Assembly: GCF_018476525.1 (NCBI RefSeq)
Contig: NZ_JAHCST010000004.1
Location: forward strand, 186,001 to 250,000
Direction: 5' to 3'
Origin: Acrocarpospora catenulata
Lineage (GTDB): Bacteria; Actinomycetota; Actinomycetes; Streptosporangiales; Streptosporangiaceae
Length of the DNA stretch: 64,000 bases
In this document: positions 1 to 8,096 of the stretch, in pieces
Position numbering within the stretch: position 1 is the first letter of the stretch
Layout of the letters: each line of letters opens with the position of its first letter
The notes under the pieces: model-generated
Seen by the model: the letters and a program-made list of their open reading frames with translations, nothing else
The model's database searches: none
Told to the model about the DNA's origin: nothing
Made by a program: the position numbers and the translations under genes

Positions 1-2070
1 CCCGGCGAGAAAGAGGTTGATCGCCTCGATCACCTGGGCCACCGTGCTGGACGAACACCGGTCCAGGTCGTCCACGAACACCACCAGCGGCCGTTCCACC
101 GAGGCCACCAGCCCGAGCACGTGCCGCATGTCGGTCTGCACCAGGTGCAGGAAACCGGCCCGCGCCCGGTAACCGGGCTCGCTCACCAGGTCGGCGGCGA
201 ACTCCGGGGCGGGCGCGAACAGGTCGGGCGGCCGGACCAGCGTGGTGAACGCGGTGTCCGCGGACTCGGTCAGGAACCGCGCCAGCCGTACCCAGCCGGT
301 GACCACGGCCCCGAGCGCGCCCCCCGAGGCGATGACGGCCGCGCCGCCCTCCAGCGCGGGCAGCAGCGGGCTGGCCATCAGGGAGGCCCCCGCCAGTAGC
401 AGCGCCCCGGCCAGCCCGAGCAGGGCCGGGGCCAGGCGCAGCACGATCAGCCGGTAGGCGCGGCGGCGCACCGCCTCCCGGTCCACCCGGGCCAGGTTGA
501 GCCGGAGCCAGAACCGCTCCCGCTCTCCCCGGGGCAGCCGCTCGGTGACCTGGGTGATGATCTCGTGGGCCAGCCCGGCCCAGATCTGCTCCCCGTTCTG
601 GTACATCCACGGGTTGAACCACACGGTGGGCCGCCACCCGGTCATCCCGGGCACGCCCTCCGGCAGCGGCTCCGGCGGTCGTTTGGCCCAGGTGCGGACC
701 TCCGCGTTGGTGACCCGGTCCGGCGTCGCCGCCGCCCGGGGCCAGAACCGGGTGACCAGGGCGAGCAGCGGGGACGGCGGCCGCGCGGGCAGCGGCCTGG
801 GCAGCCGGATGGGACCGGGTGACCCGGTGGCCGCCCCCGGGTCCAGATCGTTCTGGATCATCCGCATCAGCGAGGTCTTGCCGGTGCCCCACGGACCCTT
901 GATCCCGATGGTCAGCGGCGGCCGGGTCTCCGGATGGCGGATGAAGGCGGCCACCGCCTCCGCGTACACCCGGTGGCCGAGCTCGTCGTCGATGGTCCAC
1001 CGGTCGGAGGTGAGCCGGGCCCGCGGCGGCATGCTGCGCCGTCCGGCCCGCCAGCGGCGCAGCACGCCGCCGGCCTCGTCCTGTTCGGCGGGGGTGAGCA
1101 GCGCCCGCCCGACCTCGGCCACGCTCGGATGCGCGAACGGGGTGCCCCGGCCGAGCAGCCGCCACCCGGCCAGCTCCTCGCGCGCCGCCGTCTCGCCCAC
1201 CAGCAGCTGGGCCACCTCGGGGGTGAGCTCCTCGTCCTCGCCCAGCAGCGCCGCCCGCCGGAGCAGGGCCTGGGCGGCGGGGCCGAGCTGCTCGTCGTAC
1301 ACCCGGGTGACCAGCCGGTCCGGCGCGGCGGGTCCGGCGCCGAGCCGCTCCAGCAGCGGGGCCAGCTCGGGCGGGAGGCTTTCCGGCCCGTTGGCGGCGG
1401 GGACCGCCACCGGGATGCCCAGGCCCTCGGCCGAGGTGAACAGGTGCGGCTGGAACTCGGCGTCCTCGCCGAACACGGCCAGCGCGTGGGCCAGCAGGTC
1501 GCCGACCGTGATCACGCCGTCCCGGTCCAGGTCGGCCTCGCCCGCCAGCAGGCCCCCGGCCACCACGTCGGTCAGCGACGGGCTGCCCGGCCGTACCTCG
1601 GCGCCGACGGCCAGGCCGGTGGTGAGGGCGGCGGCGGCCACCCCCGCCGGGGTGAGCAGCGCGCTGACCGCGGGTTCGTCCTCGCTGACGCTGCCGATCC
1701 AGCCGAAGTCCACCAGCATCAGCAGCGCGGCCGCCTCGGAGTTCCCCGCGGTGGCCCCGAACCGGCTGATCAGCGCGGTGAAGTCGGCGCCGCGCCACCC
1801 GGCGGTGCGCGGCCAGCGCACCAGCAGCAGGTCGCCGGGCCTGCCTGCCGCCAGGAAGTCGTCCAGCCGCCGGTGGTCCAGGCTGTCCCTGCTGGGCTGC
1901 GCCTGGACCTCGAAGCCGCAGCCGCGCAGCGCGCTGACCAGACGGCGTTCCGGCGAGGGCCGTCCCGGCTCGTCCGGGTCGAGGAAGACCAGGGCCTTAC
2001 GCCTGGTGATGGTGGGTGCGGAGAGGGTGCTGATCATCGAGGGATCACGGTAGAAGCCGTTCACCGCCAC
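1..2070 (-). CDS. KAP-family P-loop NTPase with degenerate caspase-like N-terminal domain (C-terminus beyond window)
   Basis: At least 690 residues; translation is still open at base 1. The NTPase part shows Walker A GPWGTGKTS (about residue 388) and Walker B VVFVDDLDRC (about residue 661). Two hydrophobic segments lie between them (about bases 330-470), as is usual for membrane-anchored KAP proteins. The first 220 or so residues follow the actinobacterial caspase-like effector pattern: an NGFYRDP start, a strand ending GDLLLVRW, and an EF-hand-like loop DLDRDGVITVGDLL. The catalytic His (usually S-G/C-H-G) and Cys (usually D-C-C) are not visible, so this domain is probably a non-catalytic remnant or sensor. 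KAP and caspase-like modules are known from bacterial conflict systems. The start is uncertain: GTG 2070, GTG 2064 or ATG 2037. The NGFYRDP motif lies upstream of the ATG and favours a GTG. Transcribed divergently from the PhoX-like gene. Confidence 0.72.
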   Translation of the reverse strand, partial: MAVNGFYRDPSMISTLSAPTITRRKALVFLDPDEPGRPSPERRLVSALRGCGFEVQAQPSRDSLDHRRLDDFLAAGRPGDLLLVRWPRTAGWRGADFTALISRFGATAGNSEAAALLMLVDFGWIGSVSEDEPAVSALLTPAGVAAAALTTGLAVGAEVRPGSPSLTDVVAGGLLAGEADLDRDGVITVGDLLAHALAVFGEDAEFQPHLFTSAEGLGIPVAVPAANGPESLPPELAPLLERLGAGPAAPDRLVTRVYDEQLGPAAQALLRRAALLGEDEELTPEVAQLLVGETAAREELAGWRLLGRGTPFAHPSVAEVGRALLTPAEQDEAGGVLRRWRAGRRSMPPRARLTSDRWTIDDELGHRVYAEAVAAFIRHPETRPPLTIGIKGPWGTGKTSLMRMIQNDLDPGAATGSPGPIRLPRPLPARPPSPLLALVTRFWPRAAATPDRVTNAEVRTWAKRPPEPLPEGVPGMTGWRPTVWFNPWMYQNGEQIWAGLAHEIITQVTERLPRGERERFWLRLNLARVDREAVRRRAYRLIVLRLAPALLGLAGALLLAGASLMASPLLPALEGGAAVIASGGALGAVVTGWVRLARFLTESADTAFTTLVRPPDLFAPAPEFAADLVSEPGYRARAGFLHLVQTDMRHVLGLVASVERPLVVFVDDLDRCSSSTVAQVIEAINLFLAG

Positions 2071-2190
2071 GCGTCCGACGGTTTGCGCAAAGTTTGAGCG
2101 CAAGAACCGTGCGGATTCCCCGGGTGTTCATGCGGGTTCGATCGACTGGCGACTCTCGTGGCGCGTAGCGTGCCGTAGTGGGAGGAGATT

Positions 2191-3354
2191 ATGTTGCGCC
2201 GCACGTTCGTCCGTTCGGGGGCTCTCGCCGCGCTCACCGGCTCTCTTTGGCGGTCCGCCTGCTCGGCTCCCGCCCCTGCGTCAGGGCCGCGTCCCACCCC
2301 GGCGACCAGCACCACGACCAGCGCCCTCGGCCCGGTGGGTTACGGCGAGCTCCAGACGCCCGACGTCAACTCCATCCGCCTGGCCAAGGGTTTCACCAGC
2401 CGGGTGGTCGGCCGTTCTGGGGAGCGCGTCGGCGGCCTGACCTGGCATCCCGCCCCCGACGGCGGGGCCTGCTTCGCCGACGGCGACGGCTGGATCTACG
2501 TCTCCAACTCCGAGGTCCCGGTGATCGGCGGCGTCTCCGCGCTCCGGTTCGGCCCGGACGGCACGATCAAGACCGGCTACCGCATCCTGTCCGGCACCGA
2601 CCGCAACTGCGCCGGCGGCGCCACCCCCTGGAACACCTGGCTCTCCTGCGAGGAGACCGCCCGGGGCCGGGTCTTCGAGTGCGACCCGTACGGCTACCGC
2701 GCCGCCGCCCCCCGGCTGGCCATGGGCCGGTTCAAGCACGAGGCCGCCGCCTGCGACCCGGACCGTGAGGTCGTCTACCTGACCGAGGACGAGCCCACCG
2801 GCTGCTTCTACCGGTTCCGCCCGCAGGACTGGGGCGACCTGACCACGGGCGTGCTGGAGGTGATGGTCGGCGACGGTCCGGGCCCGGTGCGCTGGCGCCG
2901 GGTGCCCAACCCCGCCGCCACCGACGAGCCCACCCGGGACCAGGTGGAGGGCGCGCTGCGCTTCAACGGCGGCGAGGGCTGCTACTACTCGGGCGGCTTC
3001 TGCTACTTCACCACCAAGGGCGACAACCGGGTCTGGGCCTACGACGCCGACAACCGCCGGCTGTCGGTCCTGTACGACGCCGACGCCCCGCTGAACGGCG
3101 TGGACAACGTGTACGTGAGCCGCTCCGGCGACCTGTTCGTGGCCGAGGACGGCGGCAACATGGAGATCAACATCATCACCGCCGACGGCATCGTGAGCCC
3201 GTTCCTCCGGCTGGTCGGCCACGGCAAGTCGGAGATCACCGGGCTGGCCTTCTCCCCGGAGGGCGACCGCCTCTACTTCTCCTCCCAGCGCGGCACCACG
3301 GGCTCCAACCGCTCGGGCGTGACCTACGAGGTGACCGGGCCGTTCCGGACCTAG
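2191..3354 (+). CDS. PhoX-family (DUF839) phosphatase-like protein, Tat-exported
   Basis: 387 aa. The N-terminus carries RRTFVR followed by an Ala/Leu-rich stretch, a twin-arginine signal, so export in folded form is expected. The body shows PhoX family motifs: NCAGGATPWNTWLSCEE around residue 150 (Cys and Glu are metal-ligand positions in PhoX enzymes), HEAAACDP, YLTEDEPTGCFYRF, and a late FVAEDGGNMEI segment. PhoX enzymes are calcium- and iron-dependent alkaline phosphatases with a beta-propeller fold. This protein is much shorter than classical PhoX (about 600-700 aa), so phosphatase activity is inferred. The ATG is preceded by a strong GGAGGAG. Its stop overlaps the stop of the convergent MarR-GNAT gene through a shared CTAG. 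Confidence 0.85.
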   Translation: MLRRTFVRSGALAALTGSLWRSACSAPAPASGPRPTPATSTTTSALGPVGYGELQTPDVNSIRLAKGFTSRVVGRSGERVGGLTWHPAPDGGACFADGDGWIYVSNSEVPVIGGVSALRFGPDGTIKTGYRILSGTDRNCAGGATPWNTWLSCEETARGRVFECDPYGYRAAAPRLAMGRFKHEAAACDPDREVVYLTEDEPTGCFYRFRPQDWGDLTTGVLEVMVGDGPGPVRWRRVPNPAATDEPTRDQVEGALRFNGGEGCYYSGGFCYFTTKGDNRVWAYDADNRRLSVLYDADAPLNGVDNVYVSRSGDLFVAEDGGNMEINIITADGIVSPFLRLVGHGKSEITGLAFSPEGDRLYFSSQRGTTGSNRSGVTYEVTGPFRT

Positions 3355-4277
3355 AGCGGCCGTTCCCAGTACTCCTCGTTGAACCCCGCTCCGGGCTCGG
3401 CGCCGGTCAGCTTGAACCCCGCCCCGTCGTAGATCCGCCGGGCGGCGGTCAGGTTGTCCCTGGTCCACAGCATGATGTCGCGGTATCCCGCGTCCCTGGC
3501 GAAGGCCAGGCACTCCTGGACCAAACGGGCGCCGATGCCCATGCCCCGGGCCGAGGGCTCCACCAGCAGCAGCCGGAGCTGGGCGGTGGTATCCGACTTG
3601 CGCACGCAGAAGACGCAGCCGACCCGGCGGCCGTCCACCTCGGCGATCCAGCCGGCCTGGCCGGGGTCGGTGAGATGGTCCAGGTAGTCGGCGCTGATCC
3701 GGGCCACCAGCGCCTCGAAGTCGGGGCCCCAGCCGTACTCCCTGGCGTACAGGGCGCCGTGCCGGTGCACCACCCAGCCGAGGTCGCCGGGGCGCGGCGG
3801 GCGCAGCACGTACGGCAGGGGGAGGGGGCGCTCGCCGAGGATCTCACGGATGGCGGCCATGGCGCCGACCAGGCGGGCGCGGTCCTCCTCGGCCAGCCCG
3901 TCCAGCAGGGTCCGCACCTCGGCGTCGGAGCGCTCGTCCAGCTGGGCGAAGGTCTCCCGGCCCTGCGGGGTGAGCGCGGCCACCTGGCGCCGGGCGTCGG
4001 CGACCGAGCGCTCCCGCCGGACCAGGCCGTCGCCCTCCAGCCGGGTCAGCACCCGGCTCAGGTAGCCGCCGTCCAGCCCGAGCTCCCGCTTGATCTCGCC
4101 TACCTCGACCTCGCCGTCCTCCCGGCCGGCGTCCCGGTCGGCATCGTGGCGGTTGAGCTCGAACAGCACGCGTGCCTCGGTGAGCGAGTAGGGCGAGTTG
4201 TGCATCCCGGACCGGAGCATGCCGATCACCGCCGTGTAGAAGCGGTTGAATGCCCGGACCTCCGCGACCATATCCAT
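3351..4277 (-). CDS. MarR-GNAT fusion: winged-helix regulator with C-terminal N-acetyltransferase domain
   Basis: 308 aa from ATG 4277, which follows GAGGAGAG; the frame stays open upstream to 4367 but without a ribosome site. Residues about 1-150 form a MarR winged helix (SLTEARVLFELNRHD, LGLDGGYLSRVLTRLEGDGLVRRERSVADARR). Residues about 155-308 form a GNAT acetyltransferase (LLVEPSARGMGIGARLVQE is the acetyl-CoA loop; DIMLWTRDNLTAARRIYDGAGFK is the typical C-terminal half). Such fusions are a known actinobacterial architecture; substrate and target genes are unknown. It is divergent from the lactonase-family gene, with about 100 bases between the starts, so it may control that promoter or its own. 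Confidence 0.88.
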   Translation of the reverse strand: MDMVAEVRAFNRFYTAVIGMLRSGMHNSPYSLTEARVLFELNRHDADRDAGREDGEVEVGEIKRELGLDGGYLSRVLTRLEGDGLVRRERSVADARRQVAALTPQGRETFAQLDERSDAEVRTLLDGLAEEDRARLVGAMAAIREILGERPLPLPYVLRPPRPGDLGWVVHRHGALYAREYGWGPDFEALVARISADYLDHLTDPGQAGWIAEVDGRRVGCVFCVRKSDTTAQLRLLLVEPSARGMGIGARLVQECLAFARDAGYRDIMLWTRDNLTAARRIYDGAGFKLTGAEPGAGFNEEYWERPL

Positions 4278-4377
4278 TGCTCTCCTCAATGGAATCATTG
4301 ACTGGGGCAACGATACACCGAAATGTTCCGGCGGTGGGCTATGGTGCGGGCCTGTCGGTCCGATCAAGGAGTGTGGC

Positions 4378-5373
4378 GTGGCGATTCACATCGGCGGTTA
4401 TACACCGGAGACCGGGGGTTCGGGATCCGGCATCACCGTGGCTGAGCAGGGCCCGGACGGGGCTCTGACCGTGGTCGGCACCATCCCCGCCGCCGGTCCC
4501 TCCTTCCTGGCCGGCCATCCGAAACTTTCACTCCTGTACGCGGTGAGCGAGGTCGAGGCCGGCACCGTCACCCTCTTCGCCGGCGGCCGGTTCACCGTCT
4601 CCCGACCCACCGGCGGCGCCTCGCCCTGCCACCTGGCCGTGGACCCCGCCGGGGAGTGGCTCGCGGTCGCCAACTACGCCGACGGCGTGGTCAGCCTGCA
4701 CCGGCTGGACGACGAAGGCCGCTTCGACGGCCCCTCTCTGGCCTTCGCGGGCGACGGCTCCGGCCCGGACCTCGACCGCCAGCTGGGCCCCCACGCCCAC
4801 CAGGCCGTCTTCGGCCCCGACGGAGTGCTGCACGTCACCGACCTGGGCGCCGACGAGATCCGGCGCTACCGGGTGCGGGACCGGATCGACGTCCTGCCCC
4901 CGGTACGGCTCACGCCGGGCAGCGGCCCCCGCCACCTGGCCTGCTCGGGCACCGCCTGGTACGTGGCAGGCGAGCTGGACGGCCAGGTCAGGGCGTACGA
5001 CCTGGACTGGCGGGAGACGGGCGCGGCGGCGGCGAGCGCGGTGGCGGGGGTGCGCAACTACCCCTCGCACCTGGAGCTCCACAACGGCCTGCTCTACGTG
5101 GCCAACCGCGGCCCCAACACGATCACCGTCCTCGACCCGGCCACGCTGACCTCGCTGGCGGAGGTCCCCACCGGCGGCGACTGGCCCCGGCATTTCGGAT
5201 TTGTCGGGAAATATCTGTATGTGGCCAATCAGGGGTCGGGGCAGGTCACCGTGTTCGCCCTCCGGGACGGCATTCCCGAGCCGACCGGGGACGAGCTCAA
5301 GGTCGGCTCGCCCACCTGCGTGATCGCGGACCCGGACCCTGACCCCTACCCCGGCTCAGACCCACTCGCGTGA
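4378..5373 (+). CDS. lactonase-family beta-propeller protein (6-phosphogluconolactonase-like)
   Basis: 331 aa from GTG 4378, which has AAGGAG at 4366-4371; upstream in-frame codons lack a ribosome site. Repeated blade patterns match the seven-bladed Pgl/YbhE lactonase family: IHIGGYTPETGGSGSGITV, GGASPCHLAVDPAGEWLAVANYADGVVSLHRL, GPHAHQAVFGPDG, GSGPRHLACSG, and GGDWPRHFGFVGKYLYVANQGSGQVTVF. Family members hydrolyse 6-phosphogluconolactone in the oxidative pentose phosphate pathway, although some have other lactone substrates. No signal peptide, so cytoplasmic. The 3' end overlaps that of the convergent glpK by 18 bases. Confidence 0.85.
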   Translation: MAIHIGGYTPETGGSGSGITVAEQGPDGALTVVGTIPAAGPSFLAGHPKLSLLYAVSEVEAGTVTLFAGGRFTVSRPTGGASPCHLAVDPAGEWLAVANYADGVVSLHRLDDEGRFDGPSLAFAGDGSGPDLDRQLGPHAHQAVFGPDGVLHVTDLGADEIRRYRVRDRIDVLPPVRLTPGSGPRHLACSGTAWYVAGELDGQVRAYDLDWRETGAAAASAVAGVRNYPSHLELHNGLLYVANRGPNTITVLDPATLTSLAEVPTGGDWPRHFGFVGKYLYVANQGSGQVTVFALRDGIPEPTGDELKVGSPTCVIADPDPDPYPGSDPLA

Positions 5374-6789
5374 GCGTTCGACGGCGCGCCGCCACAGCTC
5401 GTAGGCGGCGCCGTCGGCCTGCCCCGGCTCGAACCGCCGGTCCAGCTTCCAGGTGTCCCGCAGTTCCTCCGGCGAGGACCAGACCCCGGTGCCCAGACCG
5501 GCCAGGAACGCCGCCCCCAGCGCGGTCGTCTCCTGCACCACCGGCCGCTCCACCGGGATGCCCAGCTGGTCGGCCTGGATCTGCATGAGCAGGTCGTTGG
5601 CGCTGCCGCCGCCGTCCGCCTTCATGATCGTGATGTCCATCGCGGCCACGATGTCCCGCACCTCGAAGGCGATCGCCTCCAGGGTGGCCCGCACCAGGTG
5701 GGCCCGGGTGCTGCCCCGGGTCAGCCCGAGGATCGTGCCCCGCGCCCTTGGGTCCCAGTGCGGGGCGCCGAGACCGGTCAGCGCGGGCACGAACACCACC
5801 CCGCCGGAGTCCGGCACCGAGCGCGCCAGCTCCTCAGACTCGGCCGCCGAGGCGATCACGCCAAGACCGTCCCTGAGCCACTGCACGGCAGCGCCGGTGA
5901 CGAAGATCGCGCCCTCCAGCGCGTACGTGCGGGCACCCGACGGGTCCTCCCAGGCGACCGTGGTGAGCAGTCCCGCCTCCGAGCGCACCTGCTCTGAACC
6001 GGTGTTGACCAGCACGAACGAGCCGGTGCCGTAGGTGCACTTGACGTCGCCGGGGGAGAAGCAGGTCTGCCCGAACAGCGCCGCCTGCTGGTCGCCGGCC
6101 AGCCCGCTGATCGGCAGGTCCAGGCCGAGAAAGGCGTCCGGATCGGTCCGTCCGACCTCCCCCCAGTTGGGGACCAGTTCCGGGAGGGCGTGGAATGGAA
6201 CCTTGAAGAGCTCGCAGAGCTCCTGCGACCAGGTCCCGGTCGTGATGTCGTACAGGAGGGTCCGTGACGCGTTGGACGGATCGGTCACATGCCGCGCGCC
6301 GCCCGTGAGCCGCGCGATGAGGTAGGAGTCCACCGTGCCGATCGCCGGGTCGCCGGGCACCGGCTCGTGCTCGGCCAGCCAGGTGAGCTTGGTTCCGGTG
6401 AAATAAGGGTCCAGCCGCAATCCCGTGAGTTCCGTCACACGCGGCTCGTGCCCGGCCTCCCGGAGCCGGGTGCAGATGGCCGCGGAACGCCGGTCCTGCC
6501 AGACGATCGCCGGTCGCGGCGCGGCCAGCGTGTCCCGGTCCCAGAGCACCGCCGTCTCCCGCTGGTTGGTGAGACCGACGCACCGGGGTACGGTGCTTGC
6601 CTGGTCAAGCGCGGTACGGCAGGCTGCGAGCGTCGCCCGCCAGATCTCCTCGGGCCGGTGTTCGACCCACCCGGGAGCCGGAAAGTGCTGAGCGAACTCC
6701 GCGTAGCCGCGGGCCTCGACACGCCCGTCCTCGGTCACCACGAGGGCGGTCACCCCGGTCGTACCAGCGTCTATGGCCAAAACACCCAC
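5356..6789 (-). CDS. glpK: glycerol kinase
   Basis: 477 aa, ATP-dependent phosphorylation of glycerol to glycerol 3-phosphate. FGGY-kinase motifs are clear: DAGTTGVTALV (phosphate loop) at residue 6, GLTNQRETAVLWDR, AIVWQDRRSAAIC, LTGLRLDPYFTGTKLTWL, GDQQAALFGQ, KCTYGTGSFVLVNTG and GGGSAND. Length is close to the usual 490-500. The start is GTG 6789 with GAGG five bases before it. No GlpF or GlpD neighbour is present. A perfect palindrome of the DasR/NagR type lies between its apparent -35 and -10 boxes (separate entry), so GntR/HutC-family repression is likely. Divergent from the phosphofructokinase gene. Confidence 0.95.
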   Translation of the reverse strand: MGVLAIDAGTTGVTALVVTEDGRVEARGYAEFAQHFPAPGWVEHRPEEIWRATLAACRTALDQASTVPRCVGLTNQRETAVLWDRDTLAAPRPAIVWQDRRSAAICTRLREAGHEPRVTELTGLRLDPYFTGTKLTWLAEHEPVPGDPAIGTVDSYLIARLTGGARHVTDPSNASRTLLYDITTGTWSQELCELFKVPFHALPELVPNWGEVGRTDPDAFLGLDLPISGLAGDQQAALFGQTCFSPGDVKCTYGTGSFVLVNTGSEQVRSEAGLLTTVAWEDPSGARTYALEGAIFVTGAAVQWLRDGLGVIASAAESEELARSVPDSGGVVFVPALTGLGAPHWDPRARGTILGLTRGSTRAHLVRATLEAIAFEVRDIVAAMDITIMKADGGGSANDLLMQIQADQLGIPVERPVVQETTALGAAFLAGLGTGVWSSPEELRDTWKLDRRFEPGQADGAAYELWRRAVERSREWV

Positions 6790-6797
6790 GTAGCCTC

Positions 6798-6825
6798 ACT
6801 TTATGGTCTAGACCATTGTTGTCAG
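6798..6825 (-). promoter_or_regulatory. glpK promoter with embedded DasR/NagR-like operator
   Basis: Read on the minus strand: -35 CTGACA (6825-6820), a 16-base spacer, and -10 TAAAGT (6803-6798). The spacer holds the perfect palindrome ATGGTCTAGACCAT (6803-6816). Its core TGGTCTAGACCA equals the core of the published DasR-responsive element (a GntR/HutC-family amino-sugar regulator). A bound repressor would cover both promoter boxes. The operator ends 14 bases upstream of the glpK start codon. The divergent pfk start is 81 bases away on the other side and could be affected too. Confidence 0.7.
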
Positions 6826-6896
6826 CAGGAGGCAGAATGCCTCCGGCAGGGTCCTGACCCAGTCTGGCCGCGTTAACACATATGGAGGAACCCGAC

Positions 6897-7922
6897 ATGC
6901 GTATTGGAGTGCTCACCGGCGGTGGGGACTGTCCCGGCCTGAACGCGGTGATCCGCGCCGTGGTGCGGAAGGGTGAAGGGGTCTACGGCCACGAGTTCGT
7001 CGGATTCCGGGACGGCTGGCGCGGTCCGCTCGAAGGCGAGACCATGACCCTGGACACCAAGGCCGTGCGTGGCATCCTGCCGCGCGGCGGCACGATCCTG
7101 GGCTCGTCCCGGACCAACCCGATAAAGATCGAAGGTGGCGTCGAGCGCATCAAGGAGAACCTTGAGTCGCACGAGGTGGACGCGCTGATCGCCATCGGCG
7201 GTGAGGACACCCTCGGCGTGGCCAAGCAGCTCTACGACCGCGGCGTGCGGGTCGTGGGCGTGCCCAAGACCATCGACAACGACCTGAACGCCACCGACTA
7301 CACCTTCGGCTTCGACACCGCCGTCAACATCGCCATGGAGGCGATCGACCGGCTGCACACCACCGCCGAGTCCCACCACCGCGCGCTGATCTGCGAGGTC
7401 ATGGGCCGCCACGCGGGCTGGATCGCGCTGCACGCCGGCATGGCCGCCGGGGCGAACGTCATCCTCATCCCGGAGAAGCCGTTCGACATCGACAAGGTCT
7501 GCGAGTACGTGGAGTCCCGCTTCAAGACCAAGTACTCGCCGATCATCGTGGTCGCCGAGGGCGCCCACCCGATCGAGGGCCAGATGGCCGTCCAGACCGG
7601 CGAGCTCGACGCCTTCGGCCACGTGCGGCTCGGCGGCGTCGGCGAGCGGCTGGCCGCCGAGATCGAGCGCCGCACCGGCAAGGAGGCCCGCACCACCGTG
7701 CTCGGCCACATCCAGCGCGGCGGCACTCCGACCGCGTACGACCGGGTGCTGGCCACCCGCTTCGGCCTGGGTGCGATCACCGCCGTGCACGACGGCGACT
7801 GGGGCAAGATGGTCGCCCTCCAGGGCACCGAGATCGTCCGCGTCGGCCTGGACGCCGCCACGGCCGAGCTCAAGGTCGTCCCGCCGCACCGCTACGAGGA
7901 GGCCGAGGTCTTCTTCGGCTAA
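6897..7922 (+). CDS. pfkA: 6-phosphofructokinase, group III, with PPi-type active-site residues
   Basis: 341 aa from ATG 6897, served by GGAGGAA at 6884-6890; an in-frame ATG at 6882 lies in that ribosome site. Converts fructose 6-phosphate to fructose 1,6-bisphosphate in glycolysis. Motifs: GVLTGGGDCPGLNAVIR (donor loop), GGEDTLG at 101-107, PKTIDNDL at 123-130, EVMGRHAGWIAL, and HIQRGGTPTAYDRVLATRFG. Numbering coincides with E. coli PfkA. Position 104 is Asp and 124 is Lys, the pair described for PPi-dependent enzymes such as that of Amycolatopsis methanolica; ATP enzymes of Streptomyces have Gly at 104. PPi dependence, which would make the step reversible, is therefore likely but not proven. 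Confidence 0.93.
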   Translation: MRIGVLTGGGDCPGLNAVIRAVVRKGEGVYGHEFVGFRDGWRGPLEGETMTLDTKAVRGILPRGGTILGSSRTNPIKIEGGVERIKENLESHEVDALIAIGGEDTLGVAKQLYDRGVRVVGVPKTIDNDLNATDYTFGFDTAVNIAMEAIDRLHTTAESHHRALICEVMGRHAGWIALHAGMAAGANVILIPEKPFDIDKVCEYVESRFKTKYSPIIVVAEGAHPIEGQMAVQTGELDAFGHVRLGGVGERLAAEIERRTGKEARTTVLGHIQRGGTPTAYDRVLATRFGLGAITAVHDGDWGKMVALQGTEIVRVGLDAATAELKVVPPHRYEEAEVFFG

Positions 7923-7971
7923 AGGTTTATTGGGCTGAGAGCCTTCTGCGGCTGATCGGCCCCGTCCGGAT

Positions 7972-8002
7972 ACGGCCCGCGCATTGGAGCGCGGGCCGTT
8001 TT
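7972..8002 (+). terminator. Rho-independent terminator after pfkA
   Basis: ACGGCCCGCGC (7972-7982) pairs perfectly with GCGCGGGCCGT (7989-7999) around a 6-base loop, followed by TTTT. It lies 50 bases after the pfkA stop and before the MacS-like gene. Confidence 0.85.
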
Positions 8003-8096
8003 CAGTTCGTGGGACTTTCACGCTGGGACTCTTAGTCGCGGCGACGTGACCGGCCTTTGTCATACTTCTGGGCAACCGGTAGGGGGAGGCGCGCCG

